Assembly (NCBI GenBank): GCA_947374535.1
Contig: CANCCJ010000015.1
Span: 1-46,003 of the forward strand
From: Comamonadaceae bacterium
Lineage (GTDB): Bacteria > Pseudomonadota > Gammaproteobacteria > Burkholderiales > Burkholderiaceae
Direction of reading: 5' to 3'
Length of the DNA stretch: 46,003 bases
Part shown: positions 16,913-26,137 of the stretch, piece by piece
How positions within the stretch are numbered: the first letter of the stretch is position 1
Layout of the letters: the number at the start of each line of letters is the position of its first letter
Notes under the pieces: generated by a model
Database searches by the model: none
What the model was told of the DNA's origin: nothing
Seen by the model: the letters and a program-made list of their open reading frames with translations, nothing else
Made by a program: the position numbers and the translations under genes

Positions 16913-17398
16913 ATGAAACTACAAATCAAAACCATATTGACTCTAAGCTTCAGCTTGACAGTGACCTTCGCTTTTGCCACAGGCGCAGCCACCTCAGATA
17001 CGTCAAACAAAGCAACGCCACTTCAAGTCGTTGGCGAATGGAAAATTTACAAATCAGATGAAACTAACTACAACAGTTGCACGGCTCGTAACAGCAACTT
17101 TATGGGTGTGACACTGAACGAGCAAAAGCTGGTTGTAAGTCTCCAAGAAACCAAAGATCTCAAGTCTTATCAAATTTCTGTCAACAACCAAAGCGTTGTC
17201 CCTGAGAGCCGCGCCAATTTGGTCGACACCACATGCAATTGCCTTCGTGTGCGAAACATCAAGAGCTTGAATGTGGACGATGCTGTGATTCGCATTCAAG
17301 GACAAAACAACCAAGACAAACCAGTGGATAAATCTATGACGCTCAAAAATATCCCAGCCGTCTTGCTCGCGTTTAAATCCCCTGCTTGCGCACGATAA
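16913..17398 (+). CDS. AT-rich secreted protein of unknown function
   Basis: 161 residues from ATG 16913, chosen because MKLQIKTILTLSFSLTVTFA forms a clean signal peptide with likely cleavage after AFATGA; an upstream ATG at 16859 would add 18 residues before it. The mature part has the pattern GEWKIYKSDE...NSCTARNSNF...DTTCNCLRV...SPACAR, with five Cys and predicted beta strands. I recognise no family. A small periplasmic or surface beta-protein is possible. GC is about 37-45% in two hand-counted 60-base lines, well below its neighbours, suggesting recent acquisition. No good ribosome binding site precedes either start. Confidence 0.65.
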   Translation: MKLQIKTILTLSFSLTVTFAFATGAATSDTSNKATPLQVVGEWKIYKSDETNYNSCTARNSNFMGVTLNEQKLVVSLQETKDLKSYQISVNNQSVVPESRANLVDTTCNCLRVRNIKSLNVDDAVIRIQGQNNQDKPVDKSMTLKNIPAVLLAFKSPACAR

Positions 17399-17595
17399 AC
17401 CTCCTTTGGGATTCCGTGCCACAATACGTTTCGTTGCCGCCGCCAGTTGCCGCAACATCAGCACTTCTGCTGGAGCCGGTTCCAAACACTTCTGTTTGAG
17501 ATTTTTTGAGCTCACCTGTAAATATTGCCGACCTTTGACTGGGTGGCCTCCGGGCCAAGCGGGTTGGTGTCACGCGCTGACTTAAGCGCTCCATC

Positions 17596-19458
17596 ATGAA
17601 ATTTGAAGAATTAAATTTGGCTCCGGCCATCTTAAAAGCCGTACTCGAACAGGGCTACGAAACACCCACCCCGATTCAAGCCCAAGCCATTCCAGCGGTT
17701 CTCGCCGGACACGACTTGTTGGCAGGGGCCCAAACCGGCACCGGCAAAACAGCAGCCTTCACACTGCCGATGCTGCACAAGCTCACCATGAGTCGCAGCA
17801 AAGAAAACAAGTTTGGCGTGTACGGCGTGCGCGCCCTCGTTCTGACCCCCACCCGCGAACTGGCTGCCCAAGTGGAAGAGTCTGTGCGTGGCTACGGTAA
17901 GTATTTGCAGCTCACCTCCACCGTCATTTTTGGCGGCGTGGGCATGAACCCCCAAGTGGCCCGTATCAAAAAAGGCGTGGACATTTTGGTGGCCACCCCC
18001 GGCCGCTTGCTCGACTTGCAACAGCAAGGCTTGCTCGATTTGTCGACCGTTGAAATCTTGGTGCTAGACGAAGCCGACCGCATGTTGGACATGGGATTCA
18101 TCCACGACGTCAAGAAAATCTTGGCCTTGGTACCCAAAGACAAGCAAAGCTTGTTGTTCTCAGCCACCTTCAGCGACGAAATTCGCGAGCTGGCCAACAA
18201 CCTGCTGAAGGACCCACAAAGCATTCAAGTCACGCCCAGCAACACCACGGTGCAACGTATCACGCAAGTGGTTCACCCTGTGGGTCGCGGCAAGAAAAAG
18301 GCTTTGCTCGCGCACATCATCAACGAGCACAACTGGAGTCAAGTGCTGGTGTTCACCCGCACCAAGTTTGGCGCCAACAACGTGGCCGAGTTCTTGACCA
18401 AGAACGGCATCAGCGCCATGGCGTTGCACGGCAACAAGAGCCAAACAGCGCGGACACAAGCGCTCGCTGGATTCAAGAGCGGTGACATCCGCGCTTTGGT
18501 GGCCACCGACATTGCCGCACGCGGCATTGACATCGATGAGTTGCCTCACGTTGTGAACTACGAAATCCCCAACATCAGCGAAGACTACGTGCACCGCATC
18601 GGCCGCACAGGCCGCGCGGGTTCAAGCGGCGAAGCCGTGAGCTTGGTGTCGTTGGACGAACAAGGCTTCATGCGCGACATCGAAATCTTCACTAAACAAC
18701 AAGTGCCCGTGGTGCCCGTGGCCGACTTTGGCCCTGACGCTGATGAAAAAGCCGAACCCATTGCCATGGGCCGTCAAACCTTGTGGGGCGGCATAGGCAA
18801 GCCCCCAGGCCGTGACGTGATGGCCGCGGCGGCCAAAGCCGCTCGCGGCGAAATGATGCAACGCATTCGCGACACCAAAGCCACTGGCGGTGGTCGCAAT
18901 GGCGGCGGCGGACGTGGTGGTCAAGGCGGTGCCTCTGAAGGCCGCGCACCTCGCCCCAACGGCCATGTGAGCCGTGATCGAGTGGGCGATCGTCCCGCAC
19001 GTGATGGCGAACGCGCCCAGTTTGGTGACCGTCCCCCACGCAGTGGCGAACAACGCCCAGCGCGCGATGGCAACCGCCAGGCTGGAAATGGCCAGGGCCA
19101 GGGCCAACGCCCTCCCCGTCAATTCGACAACCGTGCCCCACGCAACGATGCACCACGTCCACCGCGTGACTTTGACGCACCTCGCGCCCCACGTCGTGAC
19201 GATGACGACTTTCAGCCCCGCGCCAACGCGCATTTGGGCACTCAAAGCGGTGTGAACGCGTTTGGTCACAAGACACAAGGCGGCGCTCAGCGTCAGCCTG
19301 ACCCCACACGCACCAGCGTAGATCTGATGACCGAACGCAAACGCGGCGGCGGTGGTGGTGGCGGCGGCTATGGCCGTCGTCCTAGCGGTGGTGGTGGTGG
19401 TGGCAATCGCTCAGGCGGCGGTGGCCGTTCAGGTGGCGGTGGCGGGTACGCTCGCTAA
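17596..19458 (+). CDS. rhlE: DEAD-box RNA helicase RhlE with long Arg/Gly tail
   Basis: 620-residue ATP-dependent RNA helicase acting in ribosome assembly, RNA decay and cold adaptation. Motifs in order: Q motif [66 protein letters not shown] and [10 protein letters not shown], covering residues 1-370. The remaining 240 or so residues are low-complexity: Arg/Asp/Pro repeats ([13 protein letters not shown]) then Gly runs broken by Arg and Ser, an RGG-type RNA-binding tail much longer than E. coli RhlE. A 197-base gene-free leader (17399-17595) precedes it and could carry cold-responsive control, but I see no defined motif there. Confidence 0.95.
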   Translation: MKFEELNLAPAILKAVLEQGYETPTPIQAQAIPAVLAGHDLLAGAQTGTGKTAAFTLPMLHKLTMSRSKENKFGVYGVRALVLTPTRELAAQVEESVRGYGKYLQLTSTVIFGGVGMNPQVARIKKGVDILVATPGRLLDLQQQGLLDLSTVEILVLDEADRMLDMGFIHDVKKILALVPKDKQSLLFSATFSDEIRELANNLLKDPQSIQVTPSNTTVQRITQVVHPVGRGKKKALLAHIINEHNWSQVLVFTRTKFGANNVAEFLTKNGISAMALHGNKSQTARTQALAGFKSGDIRALVATDIAARGIDIDELPHVVNYEIPNISEDYVHRIGRTGRAGSSGEAVSLVSLDEQGFMRDIEIFTKQQVPVVPVADFGPDADEKAEPIAMGRQTLWGGIGKPPGRDVMAAAAKAARGEMMQRIRDTKATGGGRNGGGGRGGQGGASEGRAPRPNGHVSRDRVGDRPARDGERAQFGDRPPRSGEQRPARDGNRQAGNGQGQGQRPPRQFDNRAPRNDAPRPPRDFDAPRAPRRDDDDFQPRANAHLGTQSGVNAFGHKTQGGAQRQPDPTRTSVDLMTERKRGGGGGGGGYGRRPSGGGGGGNRSGGGGRSGGGGGYAR

Positions 19459-19502
19459 GTTGGCTAAAAACCAACCATCTCTTCATCAGGAGTGACACAC
19501 AA

Positions 19503-19541
19503 AACAAAGCCCGGCTCGTTTCCAACTCGCCGGGCTTTGTT
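19503..19541. terminator. bidirectional rho-independent terminator between rhlE and the dehydrogenase
   Basis: A perfect 13-bp stem AACAAAGCCCGGC/GCCGGGCTTTGTT with a 13-base loop lies between convergent rhlE and the 2-hydroxyacid dehydrogenase gene. Its A/T-flanked ends give short U-containing tails on both strands, so it can serve both genes. Confidence 0.85.
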
Positions 19542-19560
19542 CATTCAGCGTGGCTCAAAC

Positions 19561-20499
19561 TCAACCTTTGCACTCCGGCACTGGGCTTATCAAAGACTTG
19601 TGTTCATAAAAAGCGGACAAGTTGTCCATCGTCAAAGCGGCCATGGCGCGGCGAGTTTCTTCAGTCGCACTGGCGATGTGAGGCGTGAGTACGACATTGA
19701 GCAGTCGGCGCAACTCAGGGTCCACAACAGGCTCTTCCCAAAATACATCCAACGCAGCACCAGCAATGGCTTTGTCTTTGAGCGTTTGCACCAAGGCCGT
19801 TTGATCCACCACTGAGCCGCGAGAGACATTGATGAGGTAGCCCTTGGTACCCAACGCATGCAACACAGACGCATTGATTAAGTTCTTGGTGGTATCACCA
19901 CCAGGCACTGCGACGACCAAGTAATCCACCTCAGCGGCCAAAGCTGTCACCGTTTTGTAAAAGGTGTAAGGCACATCAGCTTTCACCTCGCGTGTCGTGT
20001 AAGAGATGGGCATGTCAAACGCAGCCGCACGTTTGGCAATGGCCCGTCCAATGCGGCCCATGCCCACGATGCCGATGCGCGCACCCGAAACTTTATGGGT
20101 CATGGGGAAGGTGTCGCTCACCCAATCGCCATTGCGCACAAAGCGGTCTGCCTGTGGAATGCGCCGGCCAATCGACAGCATCAACCCCAGCGCCAAATCA
20201 GCCACGTCATCGGTCAACACGCCAGGGGTATGGGTGACGACGATGCCCCGCTCTTTAGCAGCATCCACATCAATGCCGTCGTAGCCCACGCCACAAATGG
20301 CGATCAACTTGACGTTGGGCAACAACATCAATAGCTTCTTATCTACCTTCGCAGCCCCCGTCCCGACCAAGGCAGTGACCTTCTTTAAAGCGCTTGGATC
20401 ATTGATGTGCGTGTGGTCGTGCACGATGTAACCGTCTTCTTGCAATGCGTTCATCATGAACGTAGGCAAGGTTGACACTTGCATGATTTCTTGAGCCAT
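19561..20499 (-). CDS. D-2-hydroxyacid dehydrogenase (GhrB/hydroxypyruvate reductase type)
   Basis: 312 residues from ATG 20499 (MAQEIMQVSTLP), preceded by AAGGG; the frame extends upstream but reads into the divergent promoter. The family reduces 2-keto acids such as glyoxylate or hydroxypyruvate with NAD(P)H. Landmarks are GVGYDGIDVDAAKERGI, the Rossmann motif GIVGMGRIGRAIAKR, catalytic Arg in INVSRGSVVD, Glu in FWEEPVVDP and His in LTPHIASAT. Cytoplasmic. Divergent from the crotonase gene with 70 bases between the starts, containing a 16-bp palindrome. Confidence 0.92.
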   Translation of the reverse strand: MAQEIMQVSTLPTFMMNALQEDGYIVHDHTHINDPSALKKVTALVGTGAAKVDKKLLMLLPNVKLIAICGVGYDGIDVDAAKERGIVVTHTPGVLTDDVADLALGLMLSIGRRIPQADRFVRNGDWVSDTFPMTHKVSGARIGIVGMGRIGRAIAKRAAAFDMPISYTTREVKADVPYTFYKTVTALAAEVDYLVVAVPGGDTTKNLINASVLHALGTKGYLINVSRGSVVDQTALVQTLKDKAIAGAALDVFWEEPVVDPELRRLLNVVLTPHIASATEETRRAMAALTMDNLSAFYEHKSLISPVPECKG

Positions 20500-20523
20500 G
20501 GCGGAACCCTTCAGCTTGTCCTT

Positions 20524-20539
20524 AGTAACTATCGTTACT
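20524..20539. promoter_or_regulatory. 16-bp palindrome AGTAAC-N4-GTTACT in divergent promoter
   Basis: Six-base perfect arms separated by TATC, centred between the starts of the 2-hydroxyacid dehydrogenase (20499) and crotonase (20570) genes. Size and form resemble operators of TetR- or GntR-family repressors, and placement would allow control of both genes. The regulator is not encoded next door. Confidence 0.5.
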
Positions 20540-20569
20540 CTAACCGCTGATTGGCTAACATCGCACGCT

Positions 20570-21343
20570 ATGACCGAAGGCTCTCCCACACTCACGATCG
20601 ATGGCGCAATTGCCACCCTCACCCTGCGTCGTCCCTCGCTGCGTAACAGCTTGACCGACGACGACTTGCACACCTTGCTGGCTCACTTTGATGCGCTCAA
20701 CCGCAACACCCGCGTGCAAGTGGTGGTGGTGCGCGCTGACACCGAGGGGCAAAAGCAAGCCGTGTTCAGCGCAGGCTACAACGTAGGCGGCTTTGACAAC
20801 GACCCGATGGCGCCGCTGTTCTTTGAAAAAATCCCCGAAGCTTTGGAACGCCTGCGCCCTGTCACCCTTTGTGCGCTCAACGGCAGCGTGTACGGCGGCG
20901 CCACAGACTTGGTTTTGGCCTGCGACTTCGCCGTGGCACAACGCGGCATGTCGTGGCGCATGCCCGCTTGTGCGCTGGGCCTGCACTATTACCCCAGCGG
21001 CTTGCGACGCTACGTCAGCCGTTTTGGACTGCAGGCCAGCAAGCGGGCATTCTTGCTGGGGCAATCCATGGCCTTTGAAGATTTAGAAAAACTCGGGCTG
21101 TTTGAAGCCTTGGTCGAAGCGGATGCGTTTGAAGCGGCATTGCATGCACTCGTGACCACGCTCAGCAGCATGGCCCCATTGGCGCTTGCGGCGACCAAGA
21201 AAAGTTTGAACGAAATTGCTGCGGGTTTGTATAGCGAGCCTGCGCTCAAAGAACGCTCACGTCACTCGGTGTATAGCCAAGACTTTGCCGAAGGCCGTTT
21301 GGCGTTTGCTGAGCGTCGAGCGCCTCAATTCACAGGCACTTGA
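20570..21343 (+). CDS. enoyl-CoA hydratase/isomerase family protein
   Basis: 257 residues from ATG 20570. Crotonase-fold protein acting on acyl-CoA. The oxyanion-hole segments are FSAGYNVGGF (about 65-74) and NGSVYGGATDLVLACDFAVA (about 104-123). In the next segment, RMPACALGLHYYPSGLRRYV, the Glu found in classical hydratases (PEVxxG type) is Ala, so hydration by the usual two-Glu mechanism is doubtful; isomerase, hydrolase or decarboxylase activity is possible. Divergent from the dehydrogenase and possibly co-regulated. Confidence 0.85.
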   Translation: MTEGSPTLTIDGAIATLTLRRPSLRNSLTDDDLHTLLAHFDALNRNTRVQVVVVRADTEGQKQAVFSAGYNVGGFDNDPMAPLFFEKIPEALERLRPVTLCALNGSVYGGATDLVLACDFAVAQRGMSWRMPACALGLHYYPSGLRRYVSRFGLQASKRAFLLGQSMAFEDLEKLGLFEALVEADAFEAALHALVTTLSSMAPLALAATKKSLNEIAAGLYSEPALKERSRHSVYSQDFAEGRLAFAERRAPQFTGT

Positions 21344-21431
21344 TGCCCACAGACGCTTGCGACACACCCATACAAAAGGGAGCATGAAGCTCCCTTTGTA
21401 TTTAGGCTTCGATATGAAGCCAAGGCAAAAA

Positions 21432-21746
21432 TTAAGCCTTCTTAGCGTAAGCGGAGCACCAGCCCTTGCTTGACACTTGCTTGCCCGCAAACAAGGGGCA
21501 GCCACCTGCTGCGTCACCAGGCTTGCCTTGGAACAAAGCACAGTTACCGCACTGTTGACCTGCTGCGTATTTAGGTTGTTTGGCTTTGTCCACTTTGGTG
21601 GCGTCGGAATGGTAGCCCAAGCCAACGGCTTGGGGGTCTTTCTCGTCCACCATGGCTGCTTGAGCAGCGGTTGTTGCAAAGGCGGCAACGCCAGCAACAG
21701 AGATGGTTTGCATCATGAAAACGCGACGGTTCGTAGGTTTGTTCAT
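21432..21746 (-). CDS. high-potential iron-sulfur protein (HiPIP)
   Basis: 104-residue periplasmic 4Fe-4S electron carrier. The N-terminus has a Tat-type signal (NRRVFMMQTISVAGVAAFATTAAQA), in keeping with export of a folded cofactor protein. Ligands are Cys66, Cys69, Cys83 and Cys97 (CGNC...GGCPLF...GWCSAY), matching CX2CX13-16CX13C of the family. The frame runs upstream to 22007 but ATG 21746 gives the normal size. It sits 89 bases beyond the molybdenum hydroxylase operon on the same strand, so it could accept electrons from that enzyme (inference). Confidence 0.94.
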   Translation of the reverse strand: MNKPTNRRVFMMQTISVAGVAAFATTAAQAAMVDEKDPQAVGLGYHSDATKVDKAKQPKYAAGQQCGNCALFQGKPGDAAGGCPLFAGKQVSSKGWCSAYAKKA

Positions 21747-21835
21747 AAGAGTGCCCTTGGCAAAGTTAGAAATAGGGCCAGAACATACTGGCCTGGCTAT
21801 CTTAGCGGCTGATGCGTGCCGACGATTGATGGGCA

Positions 21836-22408
21836 TCAAATGCTGCTGATTTTTTTCATGTGAACTTCGGCCAACGCCAACGCGTCCACCGTGTCTACAT
21901 CCAGCACACAGCCTGCGTCGGCCACATCGAGTCTGTGAACTGTGTGTTGCGCCACCACAGCACGGGCACCTTGGTCGCCTGTGAGTTTCAGCAAGGCAGC
22001 GCCACACGACGCGTCAAATCCGACCGGATGGCCAGATTGGCCTTGGTAGCGCGGCACAACAACCGCGTGTTGCTGCAAGGCCAGCGCCACAGCCGACAAG
22101 GTGTTGGCTTGAATCAAAGGTAAATCGGCGGGCAGTATCAGCCAAGCGCTGGCATCTGGCGTCGCTGCCACGCCGCACGCAATGCTGTCGCCCATACCGG
22201 GGTTGTTGAGATGCGACGTGTGCGCACGCTCAACCACATGGCACGGCAAGCCACTGGCGCGCACGGCGGCCATCACATGGTCACGTACACGTTGGCCACA
22301 CAACAGGGCATTGAGCTTGTTTTGTGTCGCACCAGATGTCTTGAAGCGTTCACCCAGACCTGCCGCCAAGATGATGACCGTTGGCAAGGCCTTCACGCTT
22401 TGACGCAA
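21836..22408 (-). CDS. MocA-like nucleotidyltransferase (molybdenum cofactor cytidylyltransferase family)
   Basis: 190-residue NTP-transferase-fold protein. MocA couples CTP to molybdopterin to give the MCD form of the cofactor used by hydroxylases of the xanthine-oxidase family outside xanthine dehydrogenase itself. Seen: nucleotide loop VIILAAGLGERF (about 11-22), metal motif LPADLPLI (about 92-99), GMGDSIACGV and GHPVGFD. It overlaps xdhC by 16 bases and ends the operon serving the adjacent Mo-hydroxylase, which strongly supports the role. Confidence 0.88.
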   Translation of the reverse strand: MRQSVKALPTVIILAAGLGERFKTSGATQNKLNALLCGQRVRDHVMAAVRASGLPCHVVERAHTSHLNNPGMGDSIACGVAATPDASAWLILPADLPLIQANTLSAVALALQQHAVVVPRYQGQSGHPVGFDASCGAALLKLTGDQGARAVVAQHTVHRLDVADAGCVLDVDTVDALALAEVHMKKISSI

Positions 22409-23382
22409 GAAGACTCGGTTGCCACTGGCCCGAGTGCAGCAGCGTTTTTGACATGCACGATTTGCGCAAGGATGGAGACCGCAATCTCCGCAGGAGTTTT
22501 CGCACCGATGTTCAAACCCACAGGGCCATGCAAACGCTCAAGCGCCTCAGCGCTGACGTCAAAGTGCTCCATCAAGCGTTGCTTGCGCGTGGCTTGGTTG
22601 CGGCGCGAACCTAAAGCACCCACATAAAACGCGTCTGAATTCAAGGCTTCCATCAAAGCCATGTCATCCAGCTTGGCATCGTGCGTTAACGCCACGATGG
22701 CGGTATGTGCGTCGGGTTTGAGTTCTAGCACGACATCGTCTGGCATCCCCATGACACGGGTGACGCCTTCTAAGCCCAACGTGGCCGCATACTCTTCACG
22801 CGGGTCACACACCAGCACCTCAAAGTCCAGCAGCTGGGCCATGTGCGCCACCGCTTGGCTGAGTTGGCCAGCGCCAATCAACAACAAGCGCCAGCGCGGG
22901 CCAAATAAAGTGGTGAGCGTGATGCCGTCAAACTGCAGCGCATCGGTGCGTGCAGCTTCGCGCAGTGTCACCTCACCCGTCGAAAGCTTGACTGTGCGGG
23001 CCACCAGTTGGTGAGATGAGGTGCGTTGCAACACCGCCTCAATCCAAGCCACGTCATTGACGGGCTCTTGCACCAAACGCAAAGTACCGCCGCAAGGCAA
23101 CCCAAAGCGAGCGGCCTCTTCTTTGCTGACCCCATAAGCCACCATCGATGGGTGCGAAAGCGCGTCGTACTCACCGGCTTTGATGCGGGCAATCAAGTCG
23201 TCTTCGACACAACCACCCGACACCGAACCGCTGACCACCCCATCGTCACGCACAGCAAGCAAAGCACCGGGCGGACGCGGGGCGCTGCCCCACGTCTCCA
23301 CCACCGTGACCAAGGTAACGCGCCGGCCCATCTGACACCAAGCCAGCACATCGCCCAACACACGTAGGTCTAAGCTTTCCAT
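22393..23382 (-). CDS. XdhC-family molybdenum cofactor insertion factor
   Basis: 329-residue cytoplasmic protein that binds, sulfurates or inserts Mo cofactor into xanthine-oxidase-family enzymes (XdhC/PaoD type). The N-terminal XdhC/CoxI domain contains GSAPRPPGALLAV and SGSVSGGCVEDDLIARI; the C-terminal Rossmann-like part contains LIGAGQLSQAVAHMA and VGALGSRRNQATRKQRL. Nine bases separate its start from the stop of the Mo subunit gene, and it overlaps the MocA-like gene downstream, so the four genes form one operon. Confidence 0.92.
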   Translation of the reverse strand: MESLDLRVLGDVLAWCQMGRRVTLVTVVETWGSAPRPPGALLAVRDDGVVSGSVSGGCVEDDLIARIKAGEYDALSHPSMVAYGVSKEEAARFGLPCGGTLRLVQEPVNDVAWIEAVLQRTSSHQLVARTVKLSTGEVTLREAARTDALQFDGITLTTLFGPRWRLLLIGAGQLSQAVAHMAQLLDFEVLVCDPREEYAATLGLEGVTRVMGMPDDVVLELKPDAHTAIVALTHDAKLDDMALMEALNSDAFYVGALGSRRNQATRKQRLMEHFDVSAEALERLHGPVGLNIGAKTPAEIAVSILAQIVHVKNAAALGPVATESSCVKA

Positions 23383-23391
23383 GTCGTCGCC

Positions 23392-25542
23392 TTAAGCCAC
23401 CGCAGTTTGCTTGAGCGCCTCTGCCGTGATGGGCAAACGACGCACGCGCTTGCCCGTCAGCTTGGCCACCGCGTTGGCAATGGCAGGCGCCACCACCGCG
23501 GTGGCTGGCTCGCCAATGCCGCCTGGCTTCTCGCTGCTCTTGACCAACATGATGTCAATCTTGGGCGCCTCGTGCATACGCACAGGCTGGAAGTCGTGGT
23601 AGTTGGACTGTTGCACACGGCCATTGGCCATGGTGATTTGATGCTTCAACGCTGCCCCCATGCCAAAGATGATGCTGGACTGCAACTGCGCCTCCACCGT
23701 ATCGGGGTTGACCATGTGGCCCAAGTCTGCCGCCACAGACACACGGTGCACTTGCACTTCGCCGTTGGCATCCAAGCTCACCTCGGCCACTTGGGCCATG
23801 TAGGTGTCATAGCCTTCCATCAGCGCAATGCCCAGTGCATGGCCTTTGGCCAATGGCTTACCCCAGCCTGCTTTGTCAGCAGCGAGTTTGAGCACATGGG
23901 CAAAGCGTGGCTTGCCTGCCAACGAACTCATGCGGTACGTATAGGGGTCTTGGCCTGCGGCATTGGCCAGCTCGTCCATGAAGCTTTCGTTGGCAAACGC
24001 GTTCATGTTGTGGCTCACCGCGCGCCAGTAGCCCACGCGCACACCTGTGTCGTGAATCACCAAATCGTGCTGGGTGTTGGCAATGTTGTAGCCCGTTACG
24101 GCGGCTTCGGCCATGAAGGGATCCATCGTGTCTTTGGGCAAACCAAAGGCGCGCTGCGTCACCGACTGCGACGCCACCTTGAAGTGCAAAGCCACGGGCT
24201 TGCCTGAGGCATCCAAACCAGCCTTGAGCTGGTTCACGCCCACAGGACGGTAGAAGTCGTGCGCCATGTCGTCTTCGCGTGTCCACAGCAACTTCACCGG
24301 CTTGTTCACAGCCTTTGAAATTTGCGCGGCTTGTACGATGAAGTCCAACTCCAAGCGACGGCCAAAGCCACCGCCCAAGAAGGTGGTTTGCAGCGTGACG
24401 TCTTCAGGCTTCAAGCCCAAAGCGCCAGCCACAGCACCTTGTGCGCCTTGTTGAAACTGGGTGGGGCCAATCAGCAAAGCTTTGTTGCCTTGCACATGGG
24501 CCGTGAAGTTCATGGGCTCCAACGGGGCGTGCGCTTGCAATGGAATGACGTACTCGGCCTCAATCACTTTGGCGGCGCCTTTCAGCGCGGCAGCTACATC
24601 GCCTTGCGGTTTGATGATTTCCAAGACCTTGCCGGTTTTTAAGGCTTGGCGTGTGCCGTCAATCACGCTGGCGTCACTCAATGCAGCGCCTGCACCCTCG
24701 TCCCACTGAATGCTCAGCAAGTCGCGGGCTTTTTTGGCTTGCCACCAGCTCGTGGCGACCACGGCCACGCCGTCGGTGATTTGCACCACCTCAATCACGC
24801 CGGATGAGGCTTTGGCCTTTGCGCCGTCAAAGCTCTTGACCTTGCCACCAATCACAGGGCACTGCGCCAGCGAGGCGTAGACCATGCCCGGCAACTTCAC
24901 GTCAATGCCAAACTCAGCCGTGCCGTTGACCTTGGCGGGCGTGTCCACACGCTTGGTGCGCTTGCCCACAATTTTGAAATCTTTGGGGTCTTTGATGGGG
25001 GGCTTCTCGGGCACGGGCATGCTGGCTGCGGATTGCGCCAAATCACCGTAGGTGGACTTGAGGCCTTTGGGGCCGTAAATCATGCCCTTGTCTGCTTTGA
25101 TTAAATCACGGTCCACGTTCCAACGTGTAGCGGCTGCGGTGATGAGCATCTCGCGCACTTGCGCACCCGCCACGCGGAGCTTGAGCCAGCCATCACGCAC
25201 GGAGGTCGAGCCCCCTGTGATTTGCGCACCCAACAAGGCGTTGACATACACCGCATCAGGCGGCGCTGCGGCCACTTTGATTTGGCTGATGTCCACATTC
25301 AGCTCTTCCGCAATCAGCATGGGCATGGAGGTGTAAACACCTTGGCCCATTTCAGAACGCGCAGACAGCAGCGTGATGACGTTGTTATCGGCAATGTGCA
25401 CCCACGCGTTCGGCGTGTGAACGGTGCCAGCGGCCATGGCTTCGCCTTGGGTGCCCGGCAGATTGAAACCGAGCATCAAACCACCTGTCACGGCAGCAGA
25501 TGTTTTGAGGAATGAACGGCGAGAGGTGGTTGTGTGAGTCAT
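23392..25542 (-). CDS. Tat-exported molybdopterin-binding subunit (isoquinoline 1-oxidoreductase/aldehyde dehydrogenase type)
   Basis: 716 residues from ATG 25542; the frame extends to 25632 but only this start gives the twin-arginine signal SRRSFLKTSAAVTGG. It is the catalytic subunit of a xanthine-oxidase-family hydroxylase acting in the periplasm on N-heterocycles or aldehydes. Mo-cofactor segments include GGGFGRRLELDF (about 350-362), and the catalytic Glu lies in PGGIGEPATAVVAPA near the C-terminus. Its partner carries the 2Fe-2S clusters and is likely co-exported by hitch-hiking. No FAD subunit or cytochrome c gene is present, consistent with the IorAB type. Substrate unknown. Confidence 0.9.
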   Translation of the reverse strand: MTHTTTSRRSFLKTSAAVTGGLMLGFNLPGTQGEAMAAGTVHTPNAWVHIADNNVITLLSARSEMGQGVYTSMPMLIAEELNVDISQIKVAAAPPDAVYVNALLGAQITGGSTSVRDGWLKLRVAGAQVREMLITAAATRWNVDRDLIKADKGMIYGPKGLKSTYGDLAQSAASMPVPEKPPIKDPKDFKIVGKRTKRVDTPAKVNGTAEFGIDVKLPGMVYASLAQCPVIGGKVKSFDGAKAKASSGVIEVVQITDGVAVVATSWWQAKKARDLLSIQWDEGAGAALSDASVIDGTRQALKTGKVLEIIKPQGDVAAALKGAAKVIEAEYVIPLQAHAPLEPMNFTAHVQGNKALLIGPTQFQQGAQGAVAGALGLKPEDVTLQTTFLGGGFGRRLELDFIVQAAQISKAVNKPVKLLWTREDDMAHDFYRPVGVNQLKAGLDASGKPVALHFKVASQSVTQRAFGLPKDTMDPFMAEAAVTGYNIANTQHDLVIHDTGVRVGYWRAVSHNMNAFANESFMDELANAAGQDPYTYRMSSLAGKPRFAHVLKLAADKAGWGKPLAKGHALGIALMEGYDTYMAQVAEVSLDANGEVQVHRVSVAADLGHMVNPDTVEAQLQSSIIFGMGAALKHQITMANGRVQQSNYHDFQPVRMHEAPKIDIMLVKSSEKPGGIGEPATAVVAPAIANAVAKLTGKRVRRLPITAEALKQTAVA

Positions 25543-25559
25543 GGTGTGTCTCCGGCAGT

Positions 25560-26024
25560 TCAAGCTTTGCGCATCATGGCAGCGGCATCTTTGATAGCGG
25601 CGCGCACACGGGTGTAGGTACCGCAGCGGCACAGGTTGCCACTCATGGCTTGGTCAATGTCCGAATCGCTGGGGTTCTTGTTTTTAGCAAGCAAGGCAGC
25701 GGCGCTCATCAGCTGGCCCGATTGGCAATAGCCGCACTGGGGCACATCGTGCTTGATCCACGCCACTTGCAGGGGGTGGCTGTTGTCTTTGGAGAGCCCC
25801 TCAACGGTGGCAACTTTCTTGCCAGACACAGTAGATAGTGGGGTTTGACACGAGCGCACAGGCTGGCCATCCACATGCACCGTACACGCGCCGCACAAGG
25901 CCGCACCGCAGCCAAATTTGGTGCCCGTCAGTCCCAGCTCATCGCGAATCACCCACAACAGGGGGGTGTCTGTTTCGGCGTTGGCCTTGGCGGCTTTGCC
26001 GTTGATTTGAAAATCGATACTCAT
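25560..26024 (-). CDS. 2Fe-2S subunit of molybdenum hydroxylase (IorA/CoxS type)
   Basis: 154 residues from ATG 26024, preceded by GAGGAAAT. The N-terminal plant-type cluster is bound by [17 protein letters not shown]...SC and the C-terminal helical cluster by CGYCQSGQ and GNLCRCGTY, so both expected 2Fe-2S clusters are intact. It has no export signal and should cross the membrane bound to the Tat-targeted large subunit. Seventeen bases separate it from that gene. First gene of the operon; its promoter must lie in 26025-26137, facing pdxH. Confidence 0.94.
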   Translation of the reverse strand: MSIDFQINGKAAKANAETDTPLLWVIRDELGLTGTKFGCGAALCGACTVHVDGQPVRSCQTPLSTVSGKKVATVEGLSKDNSHPLQVAWIKHDVPQCGYCQSGQLMSAAALLAKNKNPSDSDIDQAMSGNLCRCGTYTRVRAAIKDAAAMMRKA

Positions 26025-26137
26025 CAATATTTCCTCAAAAAAAGTAATTTCTAGTATCTACGAAAAGTCATTACGATTTGACCATTGCCTATTCGGGTTT
26101 TCCCATTAATTTGTCACTCAGGACACATCTAAACGCC

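Noticed and set aside
19341..19455. Gly-codon runs at the end of rhlE as a microsatellite or mobile repeat
   Set aside because: Explained by the coding of a Gly-rich protein tail; no uniform repeat unit.
23407..24207. 266-codon frame antisense to the molybdenum-hydroxylase subunit
   Set aside because: Composition is that of a codon shadow and the sense gene is clearly real.
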